NCBI GenBank assembly: GCA_019636285.1 | Contig: JAHBXV010000007.1 | Location: 1-64,000, forward strand | Length of the DNA stretch: 64,000 nt | From: Planctomycetaceae bacterium | GTDB taxonomy: Bacteria > Planctomycetota > Planctomycetia > Planctomycetales > Planctomycetaceae | Reading direction: 5' to 3' | Shown: positions 18,667-26,633 of the stretch, piece after piece | Position numbering within the stretch: the first letter of the stretch is position 1 | Layout of the letters: the number at the start of each line of letters is the position of its first letter | The notes under the pieces: generated by a model | Told to the model about the DNA's origin: nothing | Databases searched by the model: none | Seen by the model: the letters and a program-made list of their open reading frames with translations, nothing else | Position numbers and translations under genes: made by a program

Positions 18667-20168
18667 TGTTGGACGCTTTGGTTGAAGCCCTGAAGGGCAG
18701 TCTCTCGCTGGTTCTGCCCGATATCGTGCTGCTGGCGACGGTAGCCGTCGTTTTCTTCGGCGCGCCATTCCTGACGGACGAGCGCGGCCGTTCCGAAGCA
18801 GGGTTGCGCCATCGCTGGTCGTGGCTGGCTTTGGCAGCCGTCGGGTTTTCGGGCTGGCTCTGGTATCAGAGCACGCCGGTTGAAGTGGGCGACGGTCCGT
18901 TCCGTCTCGATGGGCTGGCATGGTTCGTGCGAGGGTTGTCGCTGGCGACGCTCGTCGTGCTGCTGCTGGTCAACTGGAACCAGGTTCCCGATGGAGCCTC
19001 CGCCGAGAGCATCGGTTCGCTTCTGGCCATCGGGGCCGGGGTCAACCTGATCGCCGCCAGCAATGACCTGGTCTATCTGTTTCTCGCGCTCGAACTGGTG
19101 AGCATTCCGACCTACCTGTTCCTGTTTCTTCCGCGTCGCGACGCCGCCGCCCAGGAGGCGACCACCAAGTATTTCCTGCTGTCGGCGTTCTCGTCGGGCC
19201 TAGTTCTGTTCGGCATGAGCTACGTCTTTGGCGTGGTCGGCTCGACCAACCTGCAAGTGATTGGCCAGGCGCTCGCCGCCGGACAGAACGGCCCTCTGCC
19301 AATGCTGCTTCCGGTCGCGGCCATCCTGCTGATCGCGGGGCTGGGCTTCCGCATCACGGCCGTCCCGTTTCATTTCTATGCTCCCGACGTCTTCCAGGGA
19401 GCGGGAACTTCGGGCGCGGCGATGCTCAGCTTCGTGCCGAAGGTCGCCGGGTTTGTCGCGCTGATTCGCCTCTTGATTCCCTCGGGCTGGATGGGCCCGG
19501 ATGCCCAGACGCTGGCGAACCTGACCGGTCCGACCGTCTGGTGGCTGGCTGTTATCACCATGTTCGTGGGTAACTTGCTCGCCATTCTGCAGACCGATGT
19601 CCGCCGCTTGCTGGCGTTTTCCAGCATCGCGCACGCGGGCTACATGCTGGTCGGCTTCCAGATTGGCCGCGAAACGCACGCGGGGATCGATGGCATCGAT
19701 GCCCTGCTGTTCTATCTGACCGTCTATGGCGCGATGTCGCTCGGCGCTTTCGCCGCCCTCATCGCGACGTCGGATGAATCGAAGCGGTACGAGACCATTG
19801 ATGATCTGGGCGGGCTCAGCCGGACCCGGCCCGCGGTGGCCCTGCTGATGACGCTCTTCCTGTTCAGCATGATGGGTTTGCCCCCCACGGCCGGATTCCT
19901 CGCGAAGCTGAATCTGTTCTTCGCGGCCTGGTCGCAAGGGACGGAATCGGGACGCTGGCTGGCGATCTTCCTGGCGGTCAACGCGGCGATCGCCGCCTGG
20001 TACTACCTGCGCATCATCGCGGCGATGTACCTCCGGGAGCCCGCCCATGCGGAAAATCGCCATCAGGAACCAGCCGCCAGCGTCGCCATGGCCTGTTGTG
20101 CCCTGGTCGTCCTGGGCCTGTTCTTCGCGCCCGACTGGCTGTGGCGAGCGATCTCGGTCGTTTCCTAG
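18666..20168 (+). CDS. nuoN: NADH-quinone oxidoreductase subunit N
   Basis: 500 residues, last gene of the operon. Antiporter-like pump subunit with about 14 helices. It is identified by DLVYLFLALELVSIPTYLF, TAVPFHFYAPDVFQGAGTSG, the TDVRRLLAFSSIAHAGYMLVG region and MMGLPPTAGFLAKLNLF. Its start overlaps the nuoM stop by one base, so the pair is very likely translationally coupled. Confidence 0.94.
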   Translation: MLDALVEALKGSLSLVLPDIVLLATVAVVFFGAPFLTDERGRSEAGLRHRWSWLALAAVGFSGWLWYQSTPVEVGDGPFRLDGLAWFVRGLSLATLVVLLLVNWNQVPDGASAESIGSLLAIGAGVNLIAASNDLVYLFLALELVSIPTYLFLFLPRRDAAAQEATTKYFLLSAFSSGLVLFGMSYVFGVVGSTNLQVIGQALAAGQNGPLPMLLPVAAILLIAGLGFRITAVPFHFYAPDVFQGAGTSGAAMLSFVPKVAGFVALIRLLIPSGWMGPDAQTLANLTGPTVWWLAVITMFVGNLLAILQTDVRRLLAFSSIAHAGYMLVGFQIGRETHAGIDGIDALLFYLTVYGAMSLGAFAALIATSDESKRYETIDDLGGLSRTRPAVALLMTLFLFSMMGLPPTAGFLAKLNLFFAAWSQGTESGRWLAIFLAVNAAIAAWYYLRIIAAMYLREPAHAENRHQEPAASVAMACCALVVLGLFFAPDWLWRAISVVS

Positions 20169-20757
20169 GGTTTACCAGAAACCGTCACCGATCACCGATG
20201 TCCACGCCCGCCTTTTGATTCGCGACACGAGTGCCGCCTACTGCTTCCAGCCGGTACAACCGGTCCACGGCTGTCTCGACCGTTCCCTCCCGTGAATCTT
20301 CCGTTCAAACGGCAGGGTTCGTAAGCGCGCGCTTCCGAACCGTGAATTAGCCCCGAGAGTCGGGAAGTTCCTTCTCAAGACTCGGCTGGCCGTCCGATGA
20401 AAATTCGGGTCAATCGAGGTTTGCAGTCGAGCATTTCTCGTGGCGTGAACGTCCGTCTCGTGATTTCGCGACATGAGGCACCGACGCCGACAGACCCGTG
20501 ATTCTCGAAACACGGAATCGCGGGGAGTGCGGAGCTGGTGGTGGTCGCAGGTGACTTTCCAGAATCTCCTGGCGGCGGCAAACTGTAGGGACTTAAGCGA
20601 TTGAGTCGACTGTCATGCTCTCGGCGGTTTCCCCGTCGGAAGTTGGAACGCCAGCAGTTGAGACTCGGGCCGCAATTTGTACGTGAGTTTTGGCTCGGTC
20701 TTCCGCCCGGTCACTCGGTGCTGGTGGATTGGAATCGCGTGACAGAGGACTGACTCG
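20169..20757. other. Intergenic region after nuoN with one strong hairpin
   Basis: No gene is supported in these 589 bases. A near-perfect palindrome (20316-20341: GGTTCG, t, AAGCG around CG, CGCTT, c, CGAACC) could end the nuo transcript, though no T-run follows. A smaller CCGTG/CACGG hairpin lies near 20500. Confidence 0.4.
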
Positions 20758-21606
20758 ATGAGTCTGGGAGTGTTTTCAGACGTGGCGCCAGCGGCTCGGC
20801 ACCCGAAGCAATCGGCGGCTCCGTCGGCGAAGCCGTCCCCGGCCAGCAACACCGAACGACTGGTGGCGCTGGAGGTCTTTCACGCCTTCGAAGCCGGATT
20901 CCGGAAGCGGTTTCCGATTGTCTGGTGGAGCACGCTCATCGGACCGTTTCTGGCGACCGCCGCCGTACTGGTCCTGCTGTACCTCAATTCGTCGACGGAA
21001 TTCTTCCGTTCGCTGATGTGGGCGGCGGCCATCTCGTTCGCGGTCGCGGGTCGGTTCATCATCCTCATGCAAGGTCTGGGAGACTGGGCCAAGTCCCTCT
21101 CGCCCGAGATCATGTTCTGGATGGTGACCTGGCAGGACGTGATGGTGGCGCTCTTCATGGCGTTTCACGTCGGTTTCCTGTTTCGGCTGCCCTGGATCGG
21201 CCCCAAGATCGAAGAACTGGTCGTCGACGGGGAAATGATTCTGTCATTCAACCCCTGGATGAAACACGTGACATTCGCCGGGCTGGTGGCGTTCATCGCC
21301 TTCCCGCTGGCCGCGACGGGGAGCGTCGGAGGAGCCATCTTCGGGCGACTCCTGGGACTGAGCCGGATGGCGACGTTCGCCGGGAGCGTGATCGGCGCGG
21401 TGCTGGGCAACGCGGCCATGATGTACCTGGCCGAGGTCGTGCTGGTCTATCTGCCGCAGGACTCGCTGATCGTCCAGTACGGCGGTCTGGCCTCGATCGT
21501 GCTCATCGTGGTGGTGCTCGAACGGCGTTATCGCGCGATGAAGCGTCAGTTCGTCGCGGCCCGGAAAGAACGCGTCGAAGGGCCTTCCGGCACCGACGCT
21601 GCCTGA
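20758..21606 (+). CDS. Polytopic membrane protein, possibly small multidrug export (DUF/Sm_multidrug_ex) type
   Basis: 282 residues. An Ala/Pro/Ser-rich cytoplasmic N-terminus (~1-50) is followed by about six hydrophobic helices. A Gly-rich re-entrant-like stretch, FPLAATGSVGGAIFGRLLGL, resembles the P-x-x-G-x-G segment of the small multidrug-export family, but the match is weak and I would not assign transport. The C-terminus is a basic cytoplasmic tail (ERRYRAMKRQFVAARKERVE). It follows the nuo operon after a 589-base gap and is probably expressed separately. Confidence 0.6.
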   Translation: MSLGVFSDVAPAARHPKQSAAPSAKPSPASNTERLVALEVFHAFEAGFRKRFPIVWWSTLIGPFLATAAVLVLLYLNSSTEFFRSLMWAAAISFAVAGRFIILMQGLGDWAKSLSPEIMFWMVTWQDVMVALFMAFHVGFLFRLPWIGPKIEELVVDGEMILSFNPWMKHVTFAGLVAFIAFPLAATGSVGGAIFGRLLGLSRMATFAGSVIGAVLGNAAMMYLAEVVLVYLPQDSLIVQYGGLASIVLIVVVLERRYRAMKRQFVAARKERVEGPSGTDAA

Positions 21607-21622
21607 GGCACCGTCCGTGCTT

Positions 21623-21700
21623 CTCGTTCCCAAGCTCCCGCCTCACTCAACCGGGAACGAGGCAGAGTTTCGGGCCGGGGTGTTCCCAAGCGGAGCTTGG
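21623..21700. repeat. Dispersed hairpin repeats between convergent genes
   Basis: Outer arms CTCGTTCCC (21623-21631) and GGGAACGAG (21653-21661), then a small palindrome CCAAGC-GGA-GCTTGG (21686-21700). This is the same GGA-loop layout as the repeats at 175 and 2470. It lies between the convergent membrane protein gene and pabB and may serve as a transcript end. Confidence 0.55.
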
Positions 21701-21714
21701 CAACAAGTGCAATC

Positions 21715-23145
21715 TCAGACGTCCGCTTTCAGCGAGGCGAGCGCGCGCAACATACCGGCTGCTTTGTGCAGGGTTTCGTCGTACTCGGCGGCGGGTTGCG
21801 AGGCGGCGACAATGCCGCCCCCCACGCCCAGTTGCAGCCAGCCGTGACGCTCGACAAACGTCCTGATGAGGAGATTGCTGTCGAGCCGGCCGTCGGGGCC
21901 CAGGTAGAACAGGCTTCCGGTATAGGGACCGCGCGTGGTTGGTTCGAGTTCCGCGATGATTTCGAGCGCGCGAATTTTGGGAGCGCCCGAGATGGACCCT
22001 CCCGGCCAGGCTGTCGCGAGCACGTCCCAGGGCGTGACGTCGGGACGCAGCCGGCCATGGATTTCCGAGACGAGGTGCTGGACCGTCGCATAGGTTTCGA
22101 CGCGACACAACTGGGAGACGGCGACCGATCCCGGCAGGCAGGTCCGCGAAAGGTCGTTGCGCAACAGGTCGACAATCATGACGTTCTCGGCCCGGTCCTT
22201 CAGGCTTTCCCGCAGTTCATCGCGAGTGAACAGATCGGCTTCCGGACGGCGCCGTCGTCGTCGGGTTCCCTTGATCGGCCGGGTCTCGACCGCATTGCCG
22301 TCAATCTTCAGGAATCGTTCCGGCGAAGCAGAAATGATCGACCAGTCGTCATGGCGCATGAGACCGGCGAAGGGGGCGGGGTTGTCTCGCAGCAATTGCT
22401 CGAACAGCGCGAGCGGTTCGCTGACGCTCGGATGAAGCAGTCGCTGCGTCATGTTCGCCTGGAAGATGTCTCCGGCGTGGATGTAGTCGACGACCCGCGC
22501 GACGGCATCAAGGTAGCCCGGCCGCGTGAAGTTGCTGAACAGATCGGGATTTCCGGGGACGGGATATCGTTCTGCGAGAAAGTTCATCGAACCTGCTGGT
22601 GGCGACGGGTGGGTTGCGATGGGAGCCTCTTGCGTCAGAGCGGCAAGGACTTCGTCGCGCCGTTCTTCGGCCCGCCGACGGCGCGGCGCGGGCTCGCGTT
22701 CGGGATAGCCTTGCGTGACGAGCCATGCCTCATGGCGGCGATGGTCCCACGCCAAAACCCAGTCGTACCAGCCGACAAGCATGTCCGGGATGCGAAACTC
22801 GTCGTGTCGGGCGAGCGGATACTTCTCCCAGGCGCGGCCCAGTTCATAACCCAACAGGCCCGCGAAGCCAGCCTGAAACGGCGGGCCCTCGGCGAGCGGG
22901 CTCGCCGGCCACTCCCGCCACAGCGCTTTCAATTTGGCAAACGGGTCGACACCCAACTCGGCGTGTGGCAGCGCCCAGGTTCGCACTGGATCGGCGGTCA
23001 GGAACGACCAGCGCGCCACGTCCGGATCGCGTCCGGCGCTAAACAATGCCAGGAGGCCCGGCCAGTCGGCCAGCGCGCGCAGCGCCCGCGTCGGCGAGTG
23101 CGATTCGGGAATCCGGCAGACCAGGGGAAGTCCGTCGTCGGTCAT
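21715..23145 (-). CDS. pabB: Aminodeoxychorismate synthase component I (PabB)
   Basis: 476 residues. PabB aminates chorismate to aminodeoxychorismate, the precursor of p-aminobenzoate (pABA) for folate and methanopterin. The chorismate-binding domain is clear: YIHAGDIFQANMTQRL, then ETRPIKGTRRRRRRPEADLF, ENVMIVDLLRNDLSR and WPGGSISGAPKIRALEIIAE. The Lys in PIKGT, rather than Ala as in TrpE, is the catalytic residue that marks PabB over anthranilate synthase. A run of six Arg follows PIKGT. It overlaps the upstream dihydropteroate synthase-like gene by four bases (ATGA). No pabA or pabC is in the window. Confidence 0.85.
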   Translation of the reverse strand: MTDDGLPLVCRIPESHSPTRALRALADWPGLLALFSAGRDPDVARWSFLTADPVRTWALPHAELGVDPFAKLKALWREWPASPLAEGPPFQAGFAGLLGYELGRAWEKYPLARHDEFRIPDMLVGWYDWVLAWDHRRHEAWLVTQGYPEREPAPRRRRAEERRDEVLAALTQEAPIATHPSPPAGSMNFLAERYPVPGNPDLFSNFTRPGYLDAVARVVDYIHAGDIFQANMTQRLLHPSVSEPLALFEQLLRDNPAPFAGLMRHDDWSIISASPERFLKIDGNAVETRPIKGTRRRRRRPEADLFTRDELRESLKDRAENVMIVDLLRNDLSRTCLPGSVAVSQLCRVETYATVQHLVSEIHGRLRPDVTPWDVLATAWPGGSISGAPKIRALEIIAELEPTTRGPYTGSLFYLGPDGRLDSNLLIRTFVERHGWLQLGVGGGIVAASQPAAEYDETLHKAAGMLRALASLKADV

Positions 23146-24566
23146 TTGAGATCATCCGGGGAACCGGCATCCGGTGAATCGGCCGATCGATGGTCTCGCC
23201 GACGTTCCAGCGCGCTGGTTTCGTCAACGGTCAGGAAACCCCAGCGCAACGCTTCATCCTGCACATAGTTCTTTCCCAGCGTCAACGCCGTCCGGGCCTT
23301 GTGCAGTTCCATTCCCAAGTAGAAGGCATGTTGCGCGGAGAGGTTCGCCTGGGCCGACATCTGGTCGAACAGTTCGTAGGGATCCTGCCCCTGCCAGTAG
23401 CCATCGCGGTTCATGACATGGATCGCACCGCGCTCGGCGAAGATGCGAAAGTTGGGATCGCGGATCTGGCTGGCGAGCAGGTTCAGTTCGTCGTCTCCGC
23501 GCACCGTCAGCCGCGGGTCGCGGAGCGTCACCAGTTGGGCTCCGAGATGTTTGGGCAGGGCTCGTTCGCGCGCCGCGTAATGGACCAGACGCCGTGCTTC
23601 ATCGAATTCGCGGACCGAGGTCCGGCACCAGTTGATGACCTGGGTGGTGAGGACACTGCCGATGCGGAGTTCCTGGCAGAACGCCGCCAGCAGAAAATTG
23701 ACTCCCGCGCTGTCGACCTCCGTCAATTCGGTCACATTGCCGATCCCCATCATCATGGCCGCGTCGGGATGCTGTTCGCGCGTTTGATAATAGCGTCGCA
23801 GCGACTCGGTAAAGCCGTAGCCGATTGGCTCGAGAATCGGGTCGAGTCGAAACGGATGCGAGCGCGCGGCTAGATAAGCAGACGCTTCGTCGAGAGTTTC
23901 GAGACGATCGGGAACCGTGGGAATGACGACGAACTCAGCGGGCACATCAGCGGCCCATGCGACGTTCTCGGCGCTGCAGCTTAGGACGAGTTCGGCTCCG
24001 GCGGCCACGGCGTCTTCGACTTCATCCCGATCGAAACTATCGACCGAAACGCGCAACCCTGCTTCACGCAAACGTCGAACAGCCGCTCCAATTCCCTGCC
24101 ACCGTTCGCCTGGAATACAGCCAAGGTCGATCAGATCCGCGCCGTCTCGCCCCAGTTCGATGGCCATCGCGACGAGCTCGGCGTCCTCAAGACCGGGGGC
24201 GTGATTGATCTCCGCCAGGATGTCGATCGAGTAGGGGGTCAAGTCGGGCGGCTCCTTCGATCCTCGTCCCAGGTAGGCGGGCAGATCAAACACATCCTTG
24301 GGACCGCGCTCGAACGGAACACCGTATTGCCGCGACAACTGCTGGAGATCCCCCTGGCACCATCCGGGCAGAATCACGCGTTCTATCCCGTCGGGGATCG
24401 TCAGCTTCCGGGAAATCCACCGCACCTGAAGCAGGGCCGCGACCGTGATGGGCAAGACCGCGATGTGAGCGTCGATGGACTGGGCGATTCCTGGTTGTTC
24501 GAGTACGCGCCGCAGCGAGGGCTCGGCCAGCTTGCCGGTCACGAACAGGATTCGAGGTCGCGCCAT
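23142..24566 (-). CDS. Dihydropteroate synthase-like protein (methanopterin type)
   Basis: 474 residues. This resembles the long dihydropteroate synthase-related proteins found with tetrahydromethanopterin genes in archaea, methylotrophs and planctomycetes. An N-terminal domain (~1-125, MARPRILFVTGKLAEPSLRR) precedes a pterin-binding TIM barrel (~135-330). Barrel landmarks are DGADLIDLGCIPGER, VSVDSFDRDEVEDAVAAGAELVLS (a DSFD version of the classical sheet) and MMMGIGNVTELTEVDSAGVN. A ~110-residue C-terminal domain follows. It would couple a pABA derivative to a pterin. It lies 46 bases after the SDR gene and overlaps pabB by four bases, so the three form an operon. The exact substrate is inferred. 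Confidence 0.75.
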   Translation of the reverse strand: MARPRILFVTGKLAEPSLRRVLEQPGIAQSIDAHIAVLPITVAALLQVRWISRKLTIPDGIERVILPGWCQGDLQQLSRQYGVPFERGPKDVFDLPAYLGRGSKEPPDLTPYSIDILAEINHAPGLEDAELVAMAIELGRDGADLIDLGCIPGERWQGIGAAVRRLREAGLRVSVDSFDRDEVEDAVAAGAELVLSCSAENVAWAADVPAEFVVIPTVPDRLETLDEASAYLAARSHPFRLDPILEPIGYGFTESLRRYYQTREQHPDAAMMMGIGNVTELTEVDSAGVNFLLAAFCQELRIGSVLTTQVINWCRTSVREFDEARRLVHYAARERALPKHLGAQLVTLRDPRLTVRGDDELNLLASQIRDPNFRIFAERGAIHVMNRDGYWQGQDPYELFDQMSAQANLSAQHAFYLGMELHKARTALTLGKNYVQDEALRWGFLTVDETSALERRRDHRSADSPDAGSPDDLK

Positions 24567-24612
24567 CAGTGTTCAGAAAGTCCAATTGAGGGCGGGCCGC
24601 ACCGCATGGGCC

Positions 24613-25431
24613 TCAACGAACGGCTCCACCATTCGCATTGATGACTTGCCCGGTCAGATAGCTCGCATCCTGGCTCAACAGAAATCGTGCGAGTTTGGCG
24701 ATGTCTTCGGGTTCACCCCAGCGCGCGAGCGGAGTCTCGCGAATGACTCGCTCCTGCCACGACGGTCCGGCCTTCTCGCCCCACGCTGTCCGAATCCAGC
24801 CGGGGGCAATGCAATTGACGCGGACCCGCGGTGCGACGCTGAGCGCCAGCGATCGCGTGAAACCCATCAGGCTGTTCTTGGCGGCCGCGAAGAGCTCTCC
24901 GCTGTCCCCTTCCATGCCGCGATCGGCCTGATCCCAGCCGATCAGCAGGATGGTCCCTCGCCCCTGGGCGATCATGCGCTGGGCGACTTCCTTCGTGGCG
25001 AGAACGGCGGCACGCACATCAATGTCGAGGAGTCGTTGCAGTTTCGCGGCATAGTCCAGTTTCGCCTCGGGCGTGGTCAGCAGGTCGACGCCGGCATTGT
25101 GGACCCAGAAGTCGAGTGGCCCGAATTGCTCCCAACATTCGGCGACCAGCCGAGGCCCGGCCTCGGCGGATGACAGGTCCGCGACGAGGCTATGCGACCG
25201 GCGGCCCAACCGACGGACCTCCTCGGCCACGTCGTCGGCCAGCGATTTCCGACGGCCGGCATGAACGAGCACATCGGCGCCGGCACGCCCCAATTCCAGG
25301 GCGATGGCGCGTCCGATACCGGACGACCCACCCACCACGGCACCGCGATTCCCGCGAAGAGTGGCAAAATCAAACAATTCCGATGCGATTTGCGCCAACG
25401 GAACCTCTCGCTCAGTCGTTGGTTGAATCAA
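24613..25431 (-). CDS. SDR-fold protein lacking catalytic Ser and Tyr
   Basis: 272 residues, apparently TTG start. Rossmann fold with a cofactor loop GGSSGIGRA (~34-42), R60-R61 placed where NADP-specific SDRs bind phosphate, NAG at 112-114 and the late GQVINANGGAVR ending. The active-site signature is altered. The YxxxK position reads FAAAK (F181, K185), and the preceding strand that normally carries Ser reads LLIGWDQAD. So Lys is kept while Ser and Tyr are gone. Being first in an operon with the dihydropteroate synthase-like gene and pabB suggests a pterin reductase or binding role, but the altered site could also mean a non-catalytic protein. Confidence 0.75.
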   Translation of the reverse strand: MIQPTTEREVPLAQIASELFDFATLRGNRGAVVGGSSGIGRAIALELGRAGADVLVHAGRRKSLADDVAEEVRRLGRRSHSLVADLSSAEAGPRLVAECWEQFGPLDFWVHNAGVDLLTTPEAKLDYAAKLQRLLDIDVRAAVLATKEVAQRMIAQGRGTILLIGWDQADRGMEGDSGELFAAAKNSLMGFTRSLALSVAPRVRVNCIAPGWIRTAWGEKAGPSWQERVIRETPLARWGEPEDIAKLARFLLSQDASYLTGQVINANGGAVR

Positions 25432-25633
25432 GGGATGGACATTCCTGCCACTGAAAATGGATTCTTAGGGGAAACAAACGGATCGGCATGCAGGTTGCAT
25501 ACATGTTGAATTGCGAATGTCTCAGCCGTTAGTGGCCCCGTGAGATGCCTGTTCATGTTGGGTTCAAAACTGAGAACGAATTCTCGAATCTGAAAACTCT
25601 GTAATGGTTTACATCAATTTCAGATGAGGGTCG

Positions 25634-25662
25634 TTGACGGTTCAACCTGTCGGCGGCATAAT
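25634..25662 (+). promoter_or_regulatory. Predicted sigma-70-type promoter
   Basis: TTGACG (25634-25639), 17-base spacer, CATAAT (25657-25662). The match to the housekeeping consensus is good at 10 of 12 positions with ideal spacing. It points toward the arsR-carA-ndk genes, which would have a ~380-base leader. Confidence 0.55.
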
Positions 25663-25689
25663 GTGCCGACGTCCTTATATTTTACAGGA

Positions 25690-25718
25690 GCCTCCGGATT
25701 TCACAAAAAATCGGAGGC
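25690..25718 (+). promoter_or_regulatory. Hairpin that can cover a ribosome-binding site
   Basis: GCCTCCG (25690-25696) pairs with CGGAGGC (25712-25718), and ATTT/AAAT extends the inner stem with one bulged G. The 3' arm contains GGAGG (25713-25717), correctly spaced (8 bases) from an ATG at 25726. Thus the stem would hide this ribosome-binding site when folded. Confidence 0.4.
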
Positions 25719-25725
25719 ACGACGT

Positions 25726-25845
25726 ATGCAATCTCTTCTTCCCGTCTTTTGTTTGCGTTCACCACGTTTCCCATCGCCGGGTACTCGTACGCCATTGTGT
25801 CGTCCGGGCTCCCTCAATCACAGGGCCATGTTCATGGCTTGGTGA
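25726..25845 (+). CDS. Possible 39-residue leader peptide upstream of arsR-carA
   Basis: A short frame follows a perfect GGAGG with 8-base spacing. It has five Arg and many Pro/Ser (LRSPRFPSPGTRTPLCRPG) and ends in W followed by TGA. It has no hydrophobic domain and resembles no known protein. The position between a promoter and the carbamoyl-phosphate synthase gene makes an Arg-sensing leader conceivable, but this is inference, and the frame could be accidental. The remainder of 25432-26051 holds no other gene I can support. Confidence 0.25.
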   Translation: MQSLLPVFCLRSPRFPSPGTRTPLCRPGSLNHRAMFMAW

Positions 25846-26051
25846 TGAATTCCTGACCGCATCAAATTTGTGTCTGCCAACAATCCGCAAGCGGAGTGCG
25901 GAAGGTTCTCGCGGTCCGTCAGGCGTTCCGCAGAGCTTCCTCGGGAAGACAGGAAGGATTGTGAACATTGCCTGAACAAAACCCCACGCCAAACCCGGGA
26001 GCCGATTTGTTTCCGCATGGCTCTCCCGATCCCCAGAAAGGTGAATCTCCC

Positions 26052-26444
26052 ATGGTTGCAAGTGCATTGGAAATGGAAACTCGCGATTCCGGAGCCGTGG
26101 CTCCGGAATTATCCGATCAGCTTGAAAAAGACTTGGTCCAGGTCTTCAAACTGCTTGCCGACGAAACCCGGCTGCGAATCCTGATGTACCTCATGAAGGA
26201 CAACGAACTGCACGTCACCGCGCTGTGCGAGCGTTTGCAGCAGAGCCAGCCGGCCGTCAGCCATCACCTGGCGCTCCTCCGCGTCGCCGGTCTGATCGAG
26301 GCCCGTCGCGACGGCAAGCACAACTTCTACTCGGTCCGCACGAAGCACTTCCATCGCATCATGGGCGAGCTGTTCAGCAGCATCGCGTCCGGCGACAAGG
26401 ATTCGATTCGCTTCAAGGATTTTATCCTCTCGCAGGCCCGCTAG
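26052..26444 (+). CDS. ArsR-family winged-helix transcription regulator
   Basis: 130 residues from the ATG at 26052, which has AAAGGTG nine bases upstream. The frame is open to a TTG at 25968, but those residues are Pro-rich and unconvincing. The ArsR/SmtB fold is clear: VFKLLADETRLRILMYLM (helix 1-2), LHVTALCERLQQSQPAVSHHLALLRVAGLIEARRDGKHNFYSV (recognition helix and wing). I see no CxC or His-rich metal site, so the signal is probably not a heavy metal. It precedes carA by 189 bases in the same direction and may control that cluster or distant targets. Confidence 0.85.
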   Translation: MVASALEMETRDSGAVAPELSDQLEKDLVQVFKLLADETRLRILMYLMKDNELHVTALCERLQQSQPAVSHHLALLRVAGLIEARRDGKHNFYSVRTKHFHRIMGELFSSIASGDKDSIRFKDFILSQAR

Positions 26445-26633
26445 AAGCATCATCATGGTGTCTCGGAGGGTAAATTTGCCCTCGGTCCCGTGAAGAATTG
26501 ACATCGAGGGATCGGCCATTCGGCCGGTCCCTTTTTCTTGCGCGGCGCCTCTGATAAATTTTTTGTGCGGTCGTCCGCGATGCCGACGACCGGAAACCCG
26601 CCTCCACGCTTCCTCGCCCCGAGACCCCGTCCC

